This document shows positions 1 through 12,338 of a DNA stretch of 64,000 nucleotides, piece after piece (within the stretch, counting starts at the first letter, position 1; each line of letters starts with the position of its first letter). Location: positions 2,852,001-2,916,000 of the forward strand of contig JAGTWJ010000017.1 in assembly GCA_020064725.1 (NCBI GenBank), written 5' to 3'. A model generated the notes under the pieces. That model worked only from the letters and a program-made list of their open reading frames with translations, was not told where the DNA came from and made no database searches. Both the position numbers and the translations under genes were made by a program. The stretch is from Drechslerella dactyloides. Lineage: Eukaryota > Ascomycota > Orbiliomycetes > Orbiliales > Orbiliaceae.

Positions 1-472
1 CTAAGTAGACGACCCTGACATATATTATATACTTCGCTTTACATGAGCCCCGACTATCTTGTATTCCTATATGGGGCTTCTTAATCGATACGTGTACAGA
101 TATACTTCCTTTCCTGGGGTTAGTAGACAAAATGGCGTTACGAATAGGTGTACGACGCGTCAGACTCATGTATCCTGTCGCGCTGTTTCACACAATTGCA
201 TAATGAACTTCAATAACTTTAGTGTGGGTTTAAATGGTGGCGATATACTTTGATCGATGACTCTGTCTTAGGTCGCATGACACGGCGGAAGCCAAAGAAA
301 CTAGCATGATGCTTGCACTGGTTCGCCTTATGCCGCCTAGAGTAGTCTCGGACGCCCAGGGCGTATCACCTAATATCAGCTAAGCTTTTGATTCCTATTG
401 CCAAAAAGTATAACCCCATCGCCGAAAAAGAACTCTTATATCGATACATTGCTCAATGACCGATCACCTGGA
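1..472. other. Intergenic, no gene seen
   Basis: This is the 3' flank of ADE2. The short ORFs here have no recognisable domain. I see no repeat or RNA gene. Confidence 0.6.
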
Positions 473-2259
473 TCACTTTTTTTCTTTCTCTTTATCTTCC
501 AGATACTTCTTCCAGCCGACCTGCAGCAGCATGTCATCCGTCAAGACAACCGAATCCCTCATCCCCTTCATAAAACTCCTCATCACGTCTCGATACCTCC
601 CTTCACCCGCACCCAGTATCCTCACCGCCAGTAACGCCGCATTGTCTGCGCGGTTGACACCGACTGTAGCCACAGGAATTCCGTTTGGCATCTGCACAAT
701 CGATAGCAGGCTGTCCATACCTTCTAGACTCGACCCTTTCACTGGCACCCCGATGACTGGTAGCGAGGTCATACTGGCACACATGCCTGGGAGATGCGCG
801 GCGCCTCCCGCACCGGCAATTATGACGCGGATGCCCCGTTCTTCGGCGGTTCTGGAGAAATCGTAGAGCTCCTGCGTCATGCGGTGGGCAGAGACGATGC
901 GGGGCTGTGTCGGGATGTTGAAGTTGTCGAGGGTTCTGAGGGCAGCAGACATGATCGGCAGATCGGATATAGAACCCATGATTACGGCTATGGGGGATGT
1001 TGGGGTCGGTAGTGAGGCAGGGAGGATTGACGCTGCCGGGGAGGTGTATGTAGCGGCGCGTACTAGAGGTGCGATTAGGGTTTCGCAGTTGGTGATGCCG
1101 TCGGCCACGACAGTGATGTGACCCATCTTTCGACCCGGACGAGCTTCCGTCTTGCCGTAAAGGTGGAGGGTTGAGCCTGGTGTCTCTAGCGCTAGCTTGC
1201 AGAGGGGTAGGTGTGAATCGGGTTGCGGCCCACCCAGGATGTTGAGCATGATCGAGCTGGTGGATGGTGTCCGAGGCGATGTGATGGAAGGCGGTAGCGG
1301 AAGGTCGATTATGGCTCGAATGTGGGCTTCGAATTGGGATGTCGAGTGAGTTTCGATAGTGTGATGACCCGAATTATGGGGTCGAGGGGCAATCTCGTTG
1401 ACGAGGATGGTATCATTTTTCAGCAGAAACATCTCGACTCCAAATATGCCTGCCCCGGGAAAGTGTTTTATGGCGTCTTCGGCCAGCTTTTGGGCTCTGG
1501 TCCTCGCTGACAGGGTTGTTCTTGCAGGCATGTATACCAGTTTGCAGATGTTGTTCTCGTGGATGGTCTCCACGGTCGGATATGACAATGTCTTCCCACT
1601 TCTAGTCTTGACGACCATGACGGCGAGCTCCATGGTAAATGCTGCCCATTTTTCAGCGTAGAGCGGTCGGTTTGAGAGAGCTTCCAGTGCTTGCGGTATC
1701 GTGTCTTTGGACCAGACGACGTAATTTCCTCTCCCATCATATGCCAAAGTTCTCGACTTCAACATGAATGGGTATCCAAAATCCGCTCCGACTTTTTCTA
1801 GAGCCTCGACGCTCGGGCTGTCAATACTCCTGCTTTCGGCCACCGCAACCCCATTCTTTAACAAAAATTCTTTCTGCAGGTACTTGTCTTGAATGATTCT
1901 GATTGTTTGACTTGATGGCTGAACATCGACCTTGCCCTCCTTCTCTATTGTTTCCAAGATGTTCGTGTCGACATGTTCAATTTCCGTCGTTAATATATCG
2001 CATGCTTTTGAAAGTTCCAAGATGTCCGCCGAGGAGCTAAACGACCCCGTGACGTGGGAAGACAGAGCGTTTATTTGCTTCGCCGGAGAGTTGTCCGCGT
2101 CGAGAATGGTGGTGCGGAGGTTGAGTCTGTGTGCGGCTTCGACCAGCATGCGGCCCAGCTATATCGAGACCACCAGATTAGCTTAGATCTCGCAAGGAGG
2201 GGTAACGAGATGTTACTTACCTGGCCTCCGCCGAGGATGCCTATGGTCCTGCGGTCCAT
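473..2259 (-). CDS. ADE2: Phosphoribosylaminoimidazole carboxylase (fused PurK-PurE type)
   Basis: This protein makes CAIR from AIR in de novo purine synthesis in the cytosol. The exons are 2259-2221 and 2158-473, giving 574 residues, the usual length of the fungal fusion. The 62-nt intron splits the nucleotide-binding motif GILGGGQ|LGRML at the extreme N terminus, so the first exon codes only 13 residues. Residues 1 to about 390 are the PurK-like ATP-grasp part, with the stretches AYDGRGNYVVW and NEIAPRPHNSGH. From about residue 395 comes the PurE-like domain, with MGSISD, SAHRMT and AGAGGAAHLPGM. I chose the ATG at 2259 because it directly precedes the conserved nucleotide-binding start. 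The leader contains a long overlapping upstream ORF (2213-2533). The gene diverges from the NLR-like gene across about 1.4 kb. The family assignment is certain. Confidence 0.97.
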
Positions 2260-2533
2260 GCTCTGTTGTTGCAATGAACTTCGTGCGTTTGTGAAGATGT
2301 GAGTGGCCTCCTCGAGTGGGAATCGGTGTGGTGGAAGATGAGGAGTGATGCTCGAAAGACGAAGTGGGAGCTTGGGAAGTTAAAGATGCGAAGCCGGATG
2401 TGTTGTTGTTGAACAGAGATTTTAGCGATTTGTACTGCGAGTTGGAAACCACACCCGCAGCACCAGCGGCCGTGATCAAGTAAGCCGATGTTCGTGCAAC
2501 CGACGACTTCATAGTATGAGAGAACACTGCCAT
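2213..2533 (-). promoter_or_regulatory. Overlapping upstream ORF in the ADE2 leader
   Basis: A 106-codon ORF opens with an ATG at 2533. It reads through the ADE2 start codon in another frame and ends at 2213, inside the ADE2 intron. Its first 40 or so residues are Ser/Ala-rich and somewhat like a mitochondrial presequence. I find no convincing splice that joins it in frame to ADE2. It may be a translational control uORF, an alternative first exon, or chance. Confidence 0.35.
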
Positions 2534-3657
2534 AGTTGAGTTGAGGTATCGTGATCAGGTAGGACTAGAAAGTTCGCGTTTCTTTATCGTTGAAAACCGG
2601 CGGCTCTTGTATCAGCTTTTCCACTATATCACTGTTCAGATCGATTCAAGGTGCTAATATTTAATAGTAACACTATCAAGTCGTAGATCGATCTAGAGAG
2701 CTCCGAATATTGCTGGCAGCGAGAGCTCGTGCAAAAGAATTGTGCGAAATACCGGTTTATATGCCAGAGGCTTGCCAGCCTGGAGTCGCATTTTACCCAA
2801 GGAAAACCACCCCTCTCACCAAACTTAGTAGGGAGTGGGCCGACCGGCAGATGCATATGCGCATGCGCATGCACCTTCTTAGTATCACATTGGGAGTGGG
2901 CCTCGTAACGGTGTGACGGGACCTTCTGCGTAGCACTTCGGACATCACGAAAGCGTCTTCCCGCCTGCCCTCGCAAAGGGGTCTAGTCCCGAGCCAGCGG
3001 CTCATTCACCGGACCAGTATCCTTTTCTGCGATTTGGGCCGGAGTATCTCTCAACTTCTATATTTGGTGTCTCTTACTCAACCATGATCAAAATCATTGC
3101 GGCTTCCGCTGTCAAATGACCATGAGAGTGACTAAAATGACCTTGAGAGGCTTGGAGTCTGACAGGCTACTGTAGTGTAACTAGTGGGGCGGTTCCCGGC
3201 GCGCCTCCCGCTCACGCACACCATTCGGAACAAACCCAGATAGCGGCTCCGGCTCGGCAAACGTTGCCTTCATGCTTCACCGCTGACAAGGTCGTCTTTG
3301 CGAGACTCGCCGACCGCGTTGGAGATTTGTCTGAAGGTATGCTAGACTTTTCTTCTATCTCTGGAACGGGATTCAGGCTCTGCTAAGCTGTCGTTGTACC
3401 AATTGTCTTTGAGACCTTGAGGCTTAACTTCCATCGCGCTCATATGCCGGCAGAGGTTTCTCTTGAGCACTTAAGCTATGCCAAGAGACATGTTCCATTC
3501 ATGGCGTCCCCCGCTGATAGCTTGAGGTGGACCTAAGCGGGGTAGTTTGCACTATCGGCTGAATAAGTACTCAGTTCCAAGCTCTCAGAGCCTCCAACGA
3601 TTTTTCTGCTTTCGGGAATTTTCATCTTAGTTTTTGCATTCCAGCGCGCTCGTCAAG
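2534..3657. other. Divergent intergenic region between ADE2 and the NLR-like gene
   Basis: About 1.1 kb lies between the ADE2 leader and the start of the NACHT gene. It must carry both promoters. I recognise no defined site. A short alternating CATATGCGCATGCGCATGC-like tract lies near 2852-2871. Confidence 0.5.
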
Positions 3658-6600
3658 ATGGCTCAGGCGAGTGGTGGATTATTAAAGAAGGCCCGCAAGG
3701 GACCTGAGCGTGCGACAACAGACGAATACGACGGTATTGAGCTCGAAGATGGTGGTGGAATCACTATCAAAGTTCTGGAAATCAAGGACGAAACGAGCAG
3801 CTCGAGCTGGGAGAAAGCAAAAGTCCTGTTTCGAGAAAAGTTGCAATTGGAAGAGGGCAGCCTTGACAAAAAGACGTTGCAATTTCTCAATGAGGTCGTC
3901 ACGCCTCAGCAAGCTATCGCCCAATGCGAGAAAACAAAAGATCGAGCCGATAGGGAATACTCCTCCAAGAAAGAGGTGGTGGTGGCTGGAGTCAAGCTCA
4001 ACCTCAAAGAGAAGATGGCTAAGATATTGCGGAAAATGTGAGACTCTTTAGCCCCGCCATCCGTGTCGGTTGGTTGTGGTGGTCACACGATTGACAGCTG
4101 TGCAACCTGACAACACTTTCCGTATGTGTATACACACGCACATCCTGGCACTAACTCGCGTGAGCTGGGCAACAGGAACATGTTTCTAGCTATTGGTGAT
4201 GTGATCTTCCAGAACTCACCAGATACTTCGGCCGTCGGTAAGTAGTCGAATAACTAGTTTGTGCGGTCTTGCCGTAGGTAATATCCGCTAATTATCCTGT
4301 GCGTTAGTATGGTCTGCCGTAAGGCTAATACTCGAGGTATGTTCAAAGCATTACAATTTTACAAATATCGGGTGAATGCGCGGTACAGCGCGATGGCCAT
4401 ACAGGGGCTTACACCATCTTCTCATATTCGCAGATTGCGCTGGATGATATCAATACGTGTGGTCTATTGATAGATGCGGTTGACGAAATTACCGGCGCTA
4501 TGTTCGCCGCCGAAATTTATGAACGACGGTACCAGAAGGCGATCCATGGTGATAGCGACAAAGCGAATATCTTAAACATGAACAATCTCACCTCACTTGG
4601 AGGCAAGGTCTTAGAGAAGATTGTCCCGCTATATGCAGATATACTCTATTTCTCGTATTCCTCAAAAAAATACCTACAACACGGGAAAATGGTAAGGTCA
4701 ACTTCCAGTCCGCACGCATTACTAAGTCTGACATACTTGTGATGGCATAGACCCGCTTGATGAAGGGATTCACGAAGCCGATCATCGTTCTCCAAGGAAT
4801 TTTGGATGACATCACCAAAAAGCTTACCGATATGCACACCATCGCCGGCCTCGTTTTCCAAGAGCAATCGCTTGATTCATACGAAGAACTTGCAATTATG
4901 ACGAAAACACAAGGAGAAGAAACTCGCACTTTCATAAAAGAAGCAATGTTCCAATCAAACCGAGATGTAACGGACCTGAAAGATTCTATCTTGCGAAAAT
5001 TGGAAACAGATCAAAAAGAAAAGCTGCAGGCTGATTTTGCGGACAACGAGAAGTGGCTTGATCCCCTCCATGACCTCTCATTTGAACTAAACTCGAATCG
5101 AGCAAAGCGTCAAAAGGGTACCTGTGGTTGGATTTTCAACGAAGAAAACTATCAGACGTGGTACAAGCCTTCCGAGTCTTCATTTCTGTGGATCTATGGG
5201 AAGCCGGGATTCGGGAAGAGCGTCATCATGTCCGCCATTGTCGATAATATCATTGAAGATACGAAGAAGAGCCTGCCGCATACTGAGAGTGACGATGCAA
5301 GTACTCAGCCACCACCACCACTCATCGCTTTCTTCTTCTGTAAAATCGGAAATGAAAAGACCCAGAGAACAGTCTCCGTTGTGAAAAATCTGATATACCA
5401 ATTTTACTCTCACTGCAAGCGCTGGATGTCTGAAGATGCTCTAGCTGAGGCGAATAAGAAAGTAAAAGAGGTAATCGAACAAAGCAGCCAGGTTGTGAAT
5501 TTGAAGCAGTCATCAAATTCGGCTGATACGCTTCCGGAGAGCTTGTATAAATTGTTACTCTGGTTCGCAAAGTTCATCGATGTCCATACATATATGGTTA
5601 TTGATGGTAAGTACCTTCTGTATCCCGTCTAAAACCAATATTTGATTGCAGAATCTGCTAACTTTGCTATCTGTGAAGCTATTGACGAGTTCGATAGCGG
5701 AGAAAGAGGCGGCCTATTGAAATTTCTTCAGCAAATTACAACTAGTGACTCCAAGATTAGAGTCGTTGTCGCAAGCCGGGAGGAACCTGATATCCTGAGC
5801 TCACTCTCTCAACAGCCTAAAATCAGCGTCGAGGAACAAAAAAACTCGAGTGATGTTAAAATATATGTCAAAAAAGAGCTTCAAAAGATTTCGATCCTGA
5901 AGGAGAAGGAAAGACTCGACGCTCGGAAGGTTATCGTGAAACGTGCGGCCGGCATGTTCCGATATGCTGCCCTGGCTATTCAAAGTCTACGGGAACCGTG
6001 GTCTCGTCCATTATCAAAACACCTCAAAAATCTGCCTGATCAAATGACGGAATTCTATCAACGTTCCTTGGCTCACATGAACGAGCGGCAAAAAGAAGTC
6101 CTCATTACGGCATTGAGATGGATTATCTGCGCCGACGAGGAAATTTATCTTCAGGATATCGCGGAGGATTACAGCTGCGTGTTCCTGGATGCTCCAGAGG
6201 AAGAGGACCAGCTATCAATTGAAAGCGGCGACAGCGAGCTGGATGATGTCAGCGATGATATCAGCGATGACAGTGACGAAGAGGACAGAGACGAGGATGA
6301 TGACGACAGTGTTGATGGTGGCGATGGCGGTGATGATGAGGAAGGTGACGTTGACGGAAGCAAGAATGGAGAACGACGTGAAACTACTAAATCAGATGGA
6401 GAAGAGAAACAATCGAAGAATGCAGAATCGCGGCATACTGACAGCGACGCCGGCGGCGGGCACATTAACTCTCAACAATACAACGAAGAAGAGCTAAGAA
6501 AACGTCTGAAGCAGGCTATGGAGCATGTTGCAAACGTCCGGAGCATATTCTTCACTATCGGTGAAGATGAGATTGTTCGTCTTACTCACACAACCGTTAA

Positions 6601-9600
6601 TGATTTCGTGGAAAGTAGTGCAAAGCAGTTCCTGGAGGAAACAGCAAAAGTGACAACTTGCAAGAAATGCCTCCAGGATCTGGAGAAATCATCGACAGTT
6701 AGATGCGCACCAAAATGGGGGCACCTGCTAATTGCATTAACAATCAGTAAGAAGACATGCAAACCCCCCATATAACCCAAAGTTTCTTGGCTCGTCTAAG
6801 CTTTTGGTTAAGAGTTGCTGACACGGATGGCTGCTCGTTTCCGTAGCTCGGCATCTAAACTCACCTGAGTTCCAGCAGAGATATATGAGCTGGGATTTCT
6901 GGTGGGATAAATGGGATATGTCTCGGGATGATGCGCGTAGACTTTTACAAACTGCGAGTGTTACAGCGTCGAGTGTTACAGCCCCGAGTGTTGCGGCCTC
7001 GGATACTGAAGAGGTCCCGGATACGCTGGACCAAGTTCAAGATGATGATTCAAATGTTCCGTCCGGAGATGCGAAAGAGTCCGAAGCAATCATACAGCCC
7101 AGCTCTAAGCAAGAAGCCGAAGGCCATAGTAGTTTCAAGACTGACCCTCTTACTATTCCAGAAGGAACCACGCCCGAAACATCCGTCAACGGTAACAACA
7201 ATGTACCGGATGTTGGCTCGACGCAAGGGATCGAGGCCGGCGACAAGGCAATTGATGGCGAACCTGATGACGATTCTCATAGCAAAATTAATGGTGTGGG
7301 AGCTCAAAGTAATAGCGATTCGACAGCTGAAGCACCAGATATAGTGTCATATGCTGCCTCGGAAGTTGACACCGATTATGCACCTTCGGATCCGGGAGCA
7401 CCGCCCGGCCCGGGAGTGGATGAAGCCTCATTTGCTGTAGGGCATTTCATACGGTATGAGATCAAACATTGGCTCGATCATTTATCGAAAGCGGAGGTTT
7501 TATGGACGGATGAAGAGAAACGAACCACGAAAGAGTGGCAGGATCTTATTCAGGGAATTAAGCAAATTGTGAACAACAAAAAAGTTTTCCGGTTCTTGCA
7601 AAGACAGTCCTGGGCTCGCTCTAAGCGTTGGGGACTCTGGAATCATAACACCGGCTACATGTGGACTCTCACAACTGGCTATGCGGACCCACTTTGCGTA
7701 TTTGCTTCCTGCAAAGTTCCCACACTGCTCGCAGAATATTTGAAAGATGGCGCTGATCCAAATGTAAAGTTTGTGGGGCGCTATGGTATGAATAGAACAG
7801 CTCTTCAGTTCGCTGCCGAGAACGAGGATCCCCGCATGATGAAGCTATTGCTTGAAGCTGGAGCGGACTTAGAATGGTGCGAGTACGATCCCCGCCGAAA
7901 ACGAAACACGAAGACGATTGATTATACGTGCCAAGGATCGATCATCTATCTGGAGACCATGAGGCTGTACCTTGAACATGGAGGAGATGCTGTGTTAGCT
8001 GACCGCGAGCATGTTTGTGCTACGCCTCTTCACTACGCAGCCGTCAACCGAAATGTTGAAGCTGTCAAGCTATTATTGCAGCATGGGGCAAGAGTTAATG
8101 CAAAAGACGACATTAGCGAAACCCCGTTGCATTATGCCTTCGATACCAAAGGCCACGATCCAGTTGCATCAAAAAAAGTTATTGCTTTATTGCTTGAGCA
8201 TGGTGCAGGCGTCAATGAGGTGGATGATGATGGCCAAGTTCCCTTATACGAGGCTGCCCTACTCGGGGATGTGGAGCTATTGGAACTGCTCCTTGAGCAT
8301 GGGGCGGACTTGCATACCGTTGACAACCGTGGTGAAACGCCGCTTCATGCAGCCGCCATGAGTGGCCATACAGTAAGTCCTATCGCCGATACCCCTGAAT
8401 TAAATACTACAGAGCTTCTCTATTCTAAAATAGAATTTTCTTAACGATAGGCCGCATGCTTGCTCCTTATCGACAAAGGTGTTGATATCATGCGCAAGGA
8501 TCATTCTAATCAGACAGCCTTATTCAACACTGTGTATACGGGGTTTCCTAGTACCTTCAAAGCTTTATTGCCACTATACCTTCAAAAAGATCCGACGCAT
8601 GAATTTCTCCTATGGCCTGACAAAAAGGGTAGAATAATGCTTCATAGAGCTGCGGCAAATGGTCAACTGGACATTGTCAAAGAGCTGCTGTCTATTGGCG
8701 ATCCTTTGCCGGCCCTTAAAGCCAGAGAAAGGGGAGGCTCAACGCCGTTGTTTGCCGCTGCGTACAGAGGATTTCCGGATGTTGGTAAGTAGTACCTGAC
8801 AAGCGTGCGAGCCCTTGTAGGGAAAGCTTTGATTCTATGCTTTCCGGCTAATCTTGAATCTGAACGTGTAGTTGAGTACTTGATCTCAAAGGGTTCCGAG
8901 GTCGACGTTAAAGACAAACATGGAGCCTCGCCGCTATCGAGAGCGATAGATGCTTTCTGGAGTCTTGACAATCAAGTGCTGGAAATTACACGCGAAAAGA
9001 CAATTGCTCTTCTGATTAGAGCTAATTCTAGTGAATCTAAAGTAGATTATTCGTTGACTAGGCTGTCAAGCTTGATCGGTTCTACTCACATTCTGGATTG
9101 CTTGATTGACATCGGAATGGATTTCTTAGCTGTCGATGACTTTGGATGGACTTGGGCTGAATTTAACATCTCCTACGGCCTCGATCGCGAGTACTTTTTA
9201 GAACGAAATATCGCAGTACCGGAATATGAAACTTCTCCAACATCGACAGAAAGGTGGCTCCCTTTAAGGCCGTCAAGGCCTGTTTCTCTGCCGCGTCCTG
9301 AACTGTACAAGATTGACGAGGGCGACGGGACTATCATAAACTGGTTTGGGGACGTTGATCTCGCCTTTGCAACCGATATGCCAATACCTCTCATTCATCT
9401 CATTCAGACTCCGTACTACTATGAGATGGAGATCATGGAATATGACTTCTCCTGGTAAGTGATTCCTCGCTAGTCTCCAGAACTGAGAAATCATATCAAT
9501 ATATTCTTAACGATAATGTCTTTAGCCTCGATCGCACCACTGTTCGTATAGGGCTTGCGAGAGACGACCCATATTTAAATGTAAGGTCCCATTCTTCAGC

Positions 9601-10448
9601 TTGAACAGATACGGGACTTCATATTTCGACCAACATTTAGAATACATAAGCGATAGAGCCATGATTTAAGCTTCAACTTTTGCGCATGCTTGCGCAATTG
9701 CGGCGTATAGCGATCTAATTGGTTTATAACAACAGAAACTTCCGGGACAAAACATCAAACCGAGTTGGTCTGACGTAAGTGTCCTAATCTTGGCCCCATG
9801 ACCAAGATCGTCAGTTGTGGATGAAGGATGACTCATGCATGAGAATCTACAGAAGGCAATTGGACTTCATGGTTTTACTTGGGCATGGAACGGTAACGAA
9901 ATTCCCTTCTGCTGATTACCTTCCTGCATCAACTGTTTGATCATTGGCCTTTACTGAATAATGATTATCGATTAGTCGGAGATGGAAGAGTATATATCGG
10001 ACCCCAAAGCGATGGTGCTCTTCAAGCATTCAACGAAATTACGTTTGAAAGCCCTGCTATCATAGGTTGCGGGTTCGATCCTGAAACTGGAAGGATTTGG
10101 TATACTAGGGATGGAGAGTTCATTGGGATCGTCATAAACAATATTCGCGGTAGGCTGTGGCCACTCGTGGGTTTCAGTCAGGGTCGCGCGAAGTTCCGAC
10201 TGAATTTTGGCAATGATCTTGACCGTCGGCCATTTCGATATGATTATCAAAATCGGTTCGCAGATGACGCTGCTCGCTGTGAGAAGGCCAACGACCGAAT
10301 TGGGGAAGTTAGACGCCTTGTCCGGGCCAGATACACACCGGTATACCCCTTGGCCGTTGCTTGGCTTAAGTACTTCGAAGACCATCATCCGGATATCTCA
10401 CTGCCTCCTCGAATGACGAGAGAATTCATCTGGAAAAATATTTTATAA
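3658..10448 (+). CDS. NLR-like STAND protein: helical N-terminal domain, NACHT, ankyrin repeats, C-terminal SPRY
   Basis: I assembled 13 exons: 3658-4037, 4176-4237, 4308-4336, 4434-4691, 4751-5606, 5679-6746, 6847-8372, 8451-8784, 8872-9454, 9526-9580, 9736-9774, 9853-9892 and 9976-10448. They sum to 5,703 nt, or 1,900 residues. Residues 1 to about 300 are helical and resemble the DUF7708-type N terminus of fungal STAND proteins. An NPHP3_N/NACHT-type NTPase follows, with P-loop GKPGFGKS (about 393-400) and Walker B VIDAIDEF (about 526-533). A tract of about 60 Asp/Glu-rich residues lies at 700-760, and a disordered Ser/Thr/Pro stretch at 890-1070. About nine ankyrin repeats cover 1165-1560. 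A SPRY domain covers about 1685-1835, with IGCGFDPETGRIWYTRDGEF and KFRLNFG. By family, such proteins are signal-sensing NTPases linked to non-self recognition or cell death in fungi. The ligand and effector step are unknown here. Confidence 0.88.
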
Positions 10449-10930
10449 TGCTGTCATATGCATTATGAGCACAAAGTACCAGCCAAGCGTCGGCAGATCA
10501 GCAGAATGGATGCTACGCCTGGGGCCTTTGGAAGCTTTTGATATCATATATTAAACAATATTATCGTATGCTCTTCGAGTCATCCGGAGGAGGTCACTTA
10601 AGTGCTTATATGATGATCATAATTCTAATTCAGTTAGGTCGTCGGGTCTACACTATATGCTCAAAGTCGCTTGTATAATAATAGTTAAGCATCGAAAGCA
10701 CGCAACCAGCGCGTGAACGTGAAGTATATGGCAATATTGTCGCAAATTGGTGCACGCATATTTAACTAAGGGAACGAACGTATTAATCGAGAGACCTTAA
10801 CAAATTTGATTAATGTTATGGCGGCATCTTCGGGTCATGAATATTCGAAGGCTCTGAAGCACACAGTCTCTGCGGGTTCCTGTGATTCTGCAACAACCGA
10901 TAGATATATCAACAGCTATAACAGCAAAAA
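10449..10930. other. Short intergenic region
   Basis: This AT-rich spacer runs from the NLR-like gene to the secreted-protein gene. I see no gene in it. Confidence 0.5.
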
Positions 10931-12115
10931 ATGGATTGCGCGACATATCGACGGGCCGGAGGGGTATCATGGCAATATGTCTCAACTCTTAGTATCGCGA
11001 TTGTTTCGCTCCTTTTTTTAGACATAACTCTTGTCCTGGCGGTCCCGACAACCCAGTCTGACTGTCTTGGCTCTACCGAAGCCTCAAAGTCCGATCGATG
11101 TACCTCATCTCTCCATCACCATCAGATCTACAAGAGAAACCCAACGCCTCAGCAGCCACGAGACACTCAAGAATCTGATGATGAGTTTGAAAGATCTATC
11201 AACAGAGTTTCCGGAATGCAATCAGATGATCCTGCCTTCCAAAGCATCGCTCAAGAAGCCTTAGCTGATATACGGACCGACTTAGTACAGACAGTATTCC
11301 CAGGTGTAGCGGGGGGCCAGGCGAACAATCTAATTGCTCCAGGCACTCAAATCAATGTACAGAACCAGAATATTCAAGCACTTTCATCAAGCGAAGATAG
11401 CTCGGAGGAGTCTAGTATAAATCTAGGACTTAACAGACCTCAACTAGAGCCTGAGTTACGCGCCCCCATAACTAGACAGCAACGGGAGATTCTCCTGCCT
11501 GGATTCCAAAGTCCGGGCACCATCATGCGTAACCGCCGAACATCGATGTTTGAGTCTCCTGCAATTGGGAGTGCAATTGAAGAAGAAGAGCAGGGCAGCG
11601 AGAACAGGAGTCGAGCTAGTAGGAGCTCCCCACCGCAGAACCGCCGGGTCCGATATACAGGACTTTTCGGAGCAATTGATCCTGTATCATATGAAAGTCC
11701 GTTACAACGCCGCCCACCTGGTCGTCGGGGCAACCGAAACTTGAGAAATTTCTTCGATGCACCAAGCCCACTTTATGAGGCAAGAGATATCACCCTCGAT
11801 AATGAGCTTGGTAGCACTTTTCTACCCCAGATAAATACTCAGCAGAGTGATTTCGGTGGTGGAGATAGCCCGTCCTTGCAACAATTCATGATTGATCTTG
11901 GGGAACACCAGAGTGCCTATCCAGAAACGCAGAATGACTTCATGAGGCTGCAGGATTTCGTTGAAGATACGGAACTCGGTATCAACCCATCGGGCCCGAA
12001 TAGGGCGCGTAGACTCGATCTAACAGGAGGACTCGGAGAATACAGAGTCTGGGAAGAGGCGAAAGAGGAGGAAAGTGAGGATAACTCTGGCAGGATGGAT
12101 GAAGAAACGGATTAA
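10931..12115 (+). CDS. Secreted, largely disordered hypothetical protein
   Basis: This is a single exon of 394 residues starting at the ATG at 10931. Residues 14-37 form a hydrophobic signal sequence, with likely cleavage after VLA (about residue 37). A Lys-Arg pair follows near residue 68 (IYKRN), a possible Kex2-type processing site. The mature part is rich in Ser, Glu, Gln, Arg and Asn and has almost no Cys after the first 60 residues. The C terminus is acidic. I recognise no domain. It lies 482 bp downstream of the NLR-like gene on the same strand. It could be a secreted effector-like or wall-associated protein, but nothing in the sequence fixes a function. Confidence 0.6.
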   Translation: MDCATYRRAGGVSWQYVSTLSIAIVSLLFLDITLVLAVPTTQSDCLGSTEASKSDRCTSSLHHHQIYKRNPTPQQPRDTQESDDEFERSINRVSGMQSDDPAFQSIAQEALADIRTDLVQTVFPGVAGGQANNLIAPGTQINVQNQNIQALSSSEDSSEESSINLGLNRPQLEPELRAPITRQQREILLPGFQSPGTIMRNRRTSMFESPAIGSAIEEEEQGSENRSRASRSSPPQNRRVRYTGLFGAIDPVSYESPLQRRPPGRRGNRNLRNFFDAPSPLYEARDITLDNELGSTFLPQINTQQSDFGGGDSPSLQQFMIDLGEHQSAYPETQNDFMRLQDFVEDTELGINPSGPNRARRLDLTGGLGEYRVWEEAKEEESEDNSGRMDEETD

Positions 12116-12338
12116 ATAATCTCTCGATACCTCCTACCGGTGTTTTCATCAGGTTATGCGGATGAAACTCCAGCCTTTACATATATGCTTCTGGATAGCT
12201 CATGGCGATGGGCTTTGGCGCCTAAAATAATTATTATAGTGTATATATTTACAGATCCGAGAAAGATGTTCGCATCGGTATCTAGCTTCCAGATCTCTGG
12301 GGTTTATTGAATGGCTATGGCGGGCGCTAACCGTCCGC

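Noticed and set aside
5651..5678. Upstream CAG acceptor as the main splice site of NLR intron 5
   Set aside because: It keeps frame but disrupts the Walker B motif. The acceptor at 5678 gives the canonical motif with a good branch site (CTAAC), so it was used in the model. The first is kept as a possible alternative.
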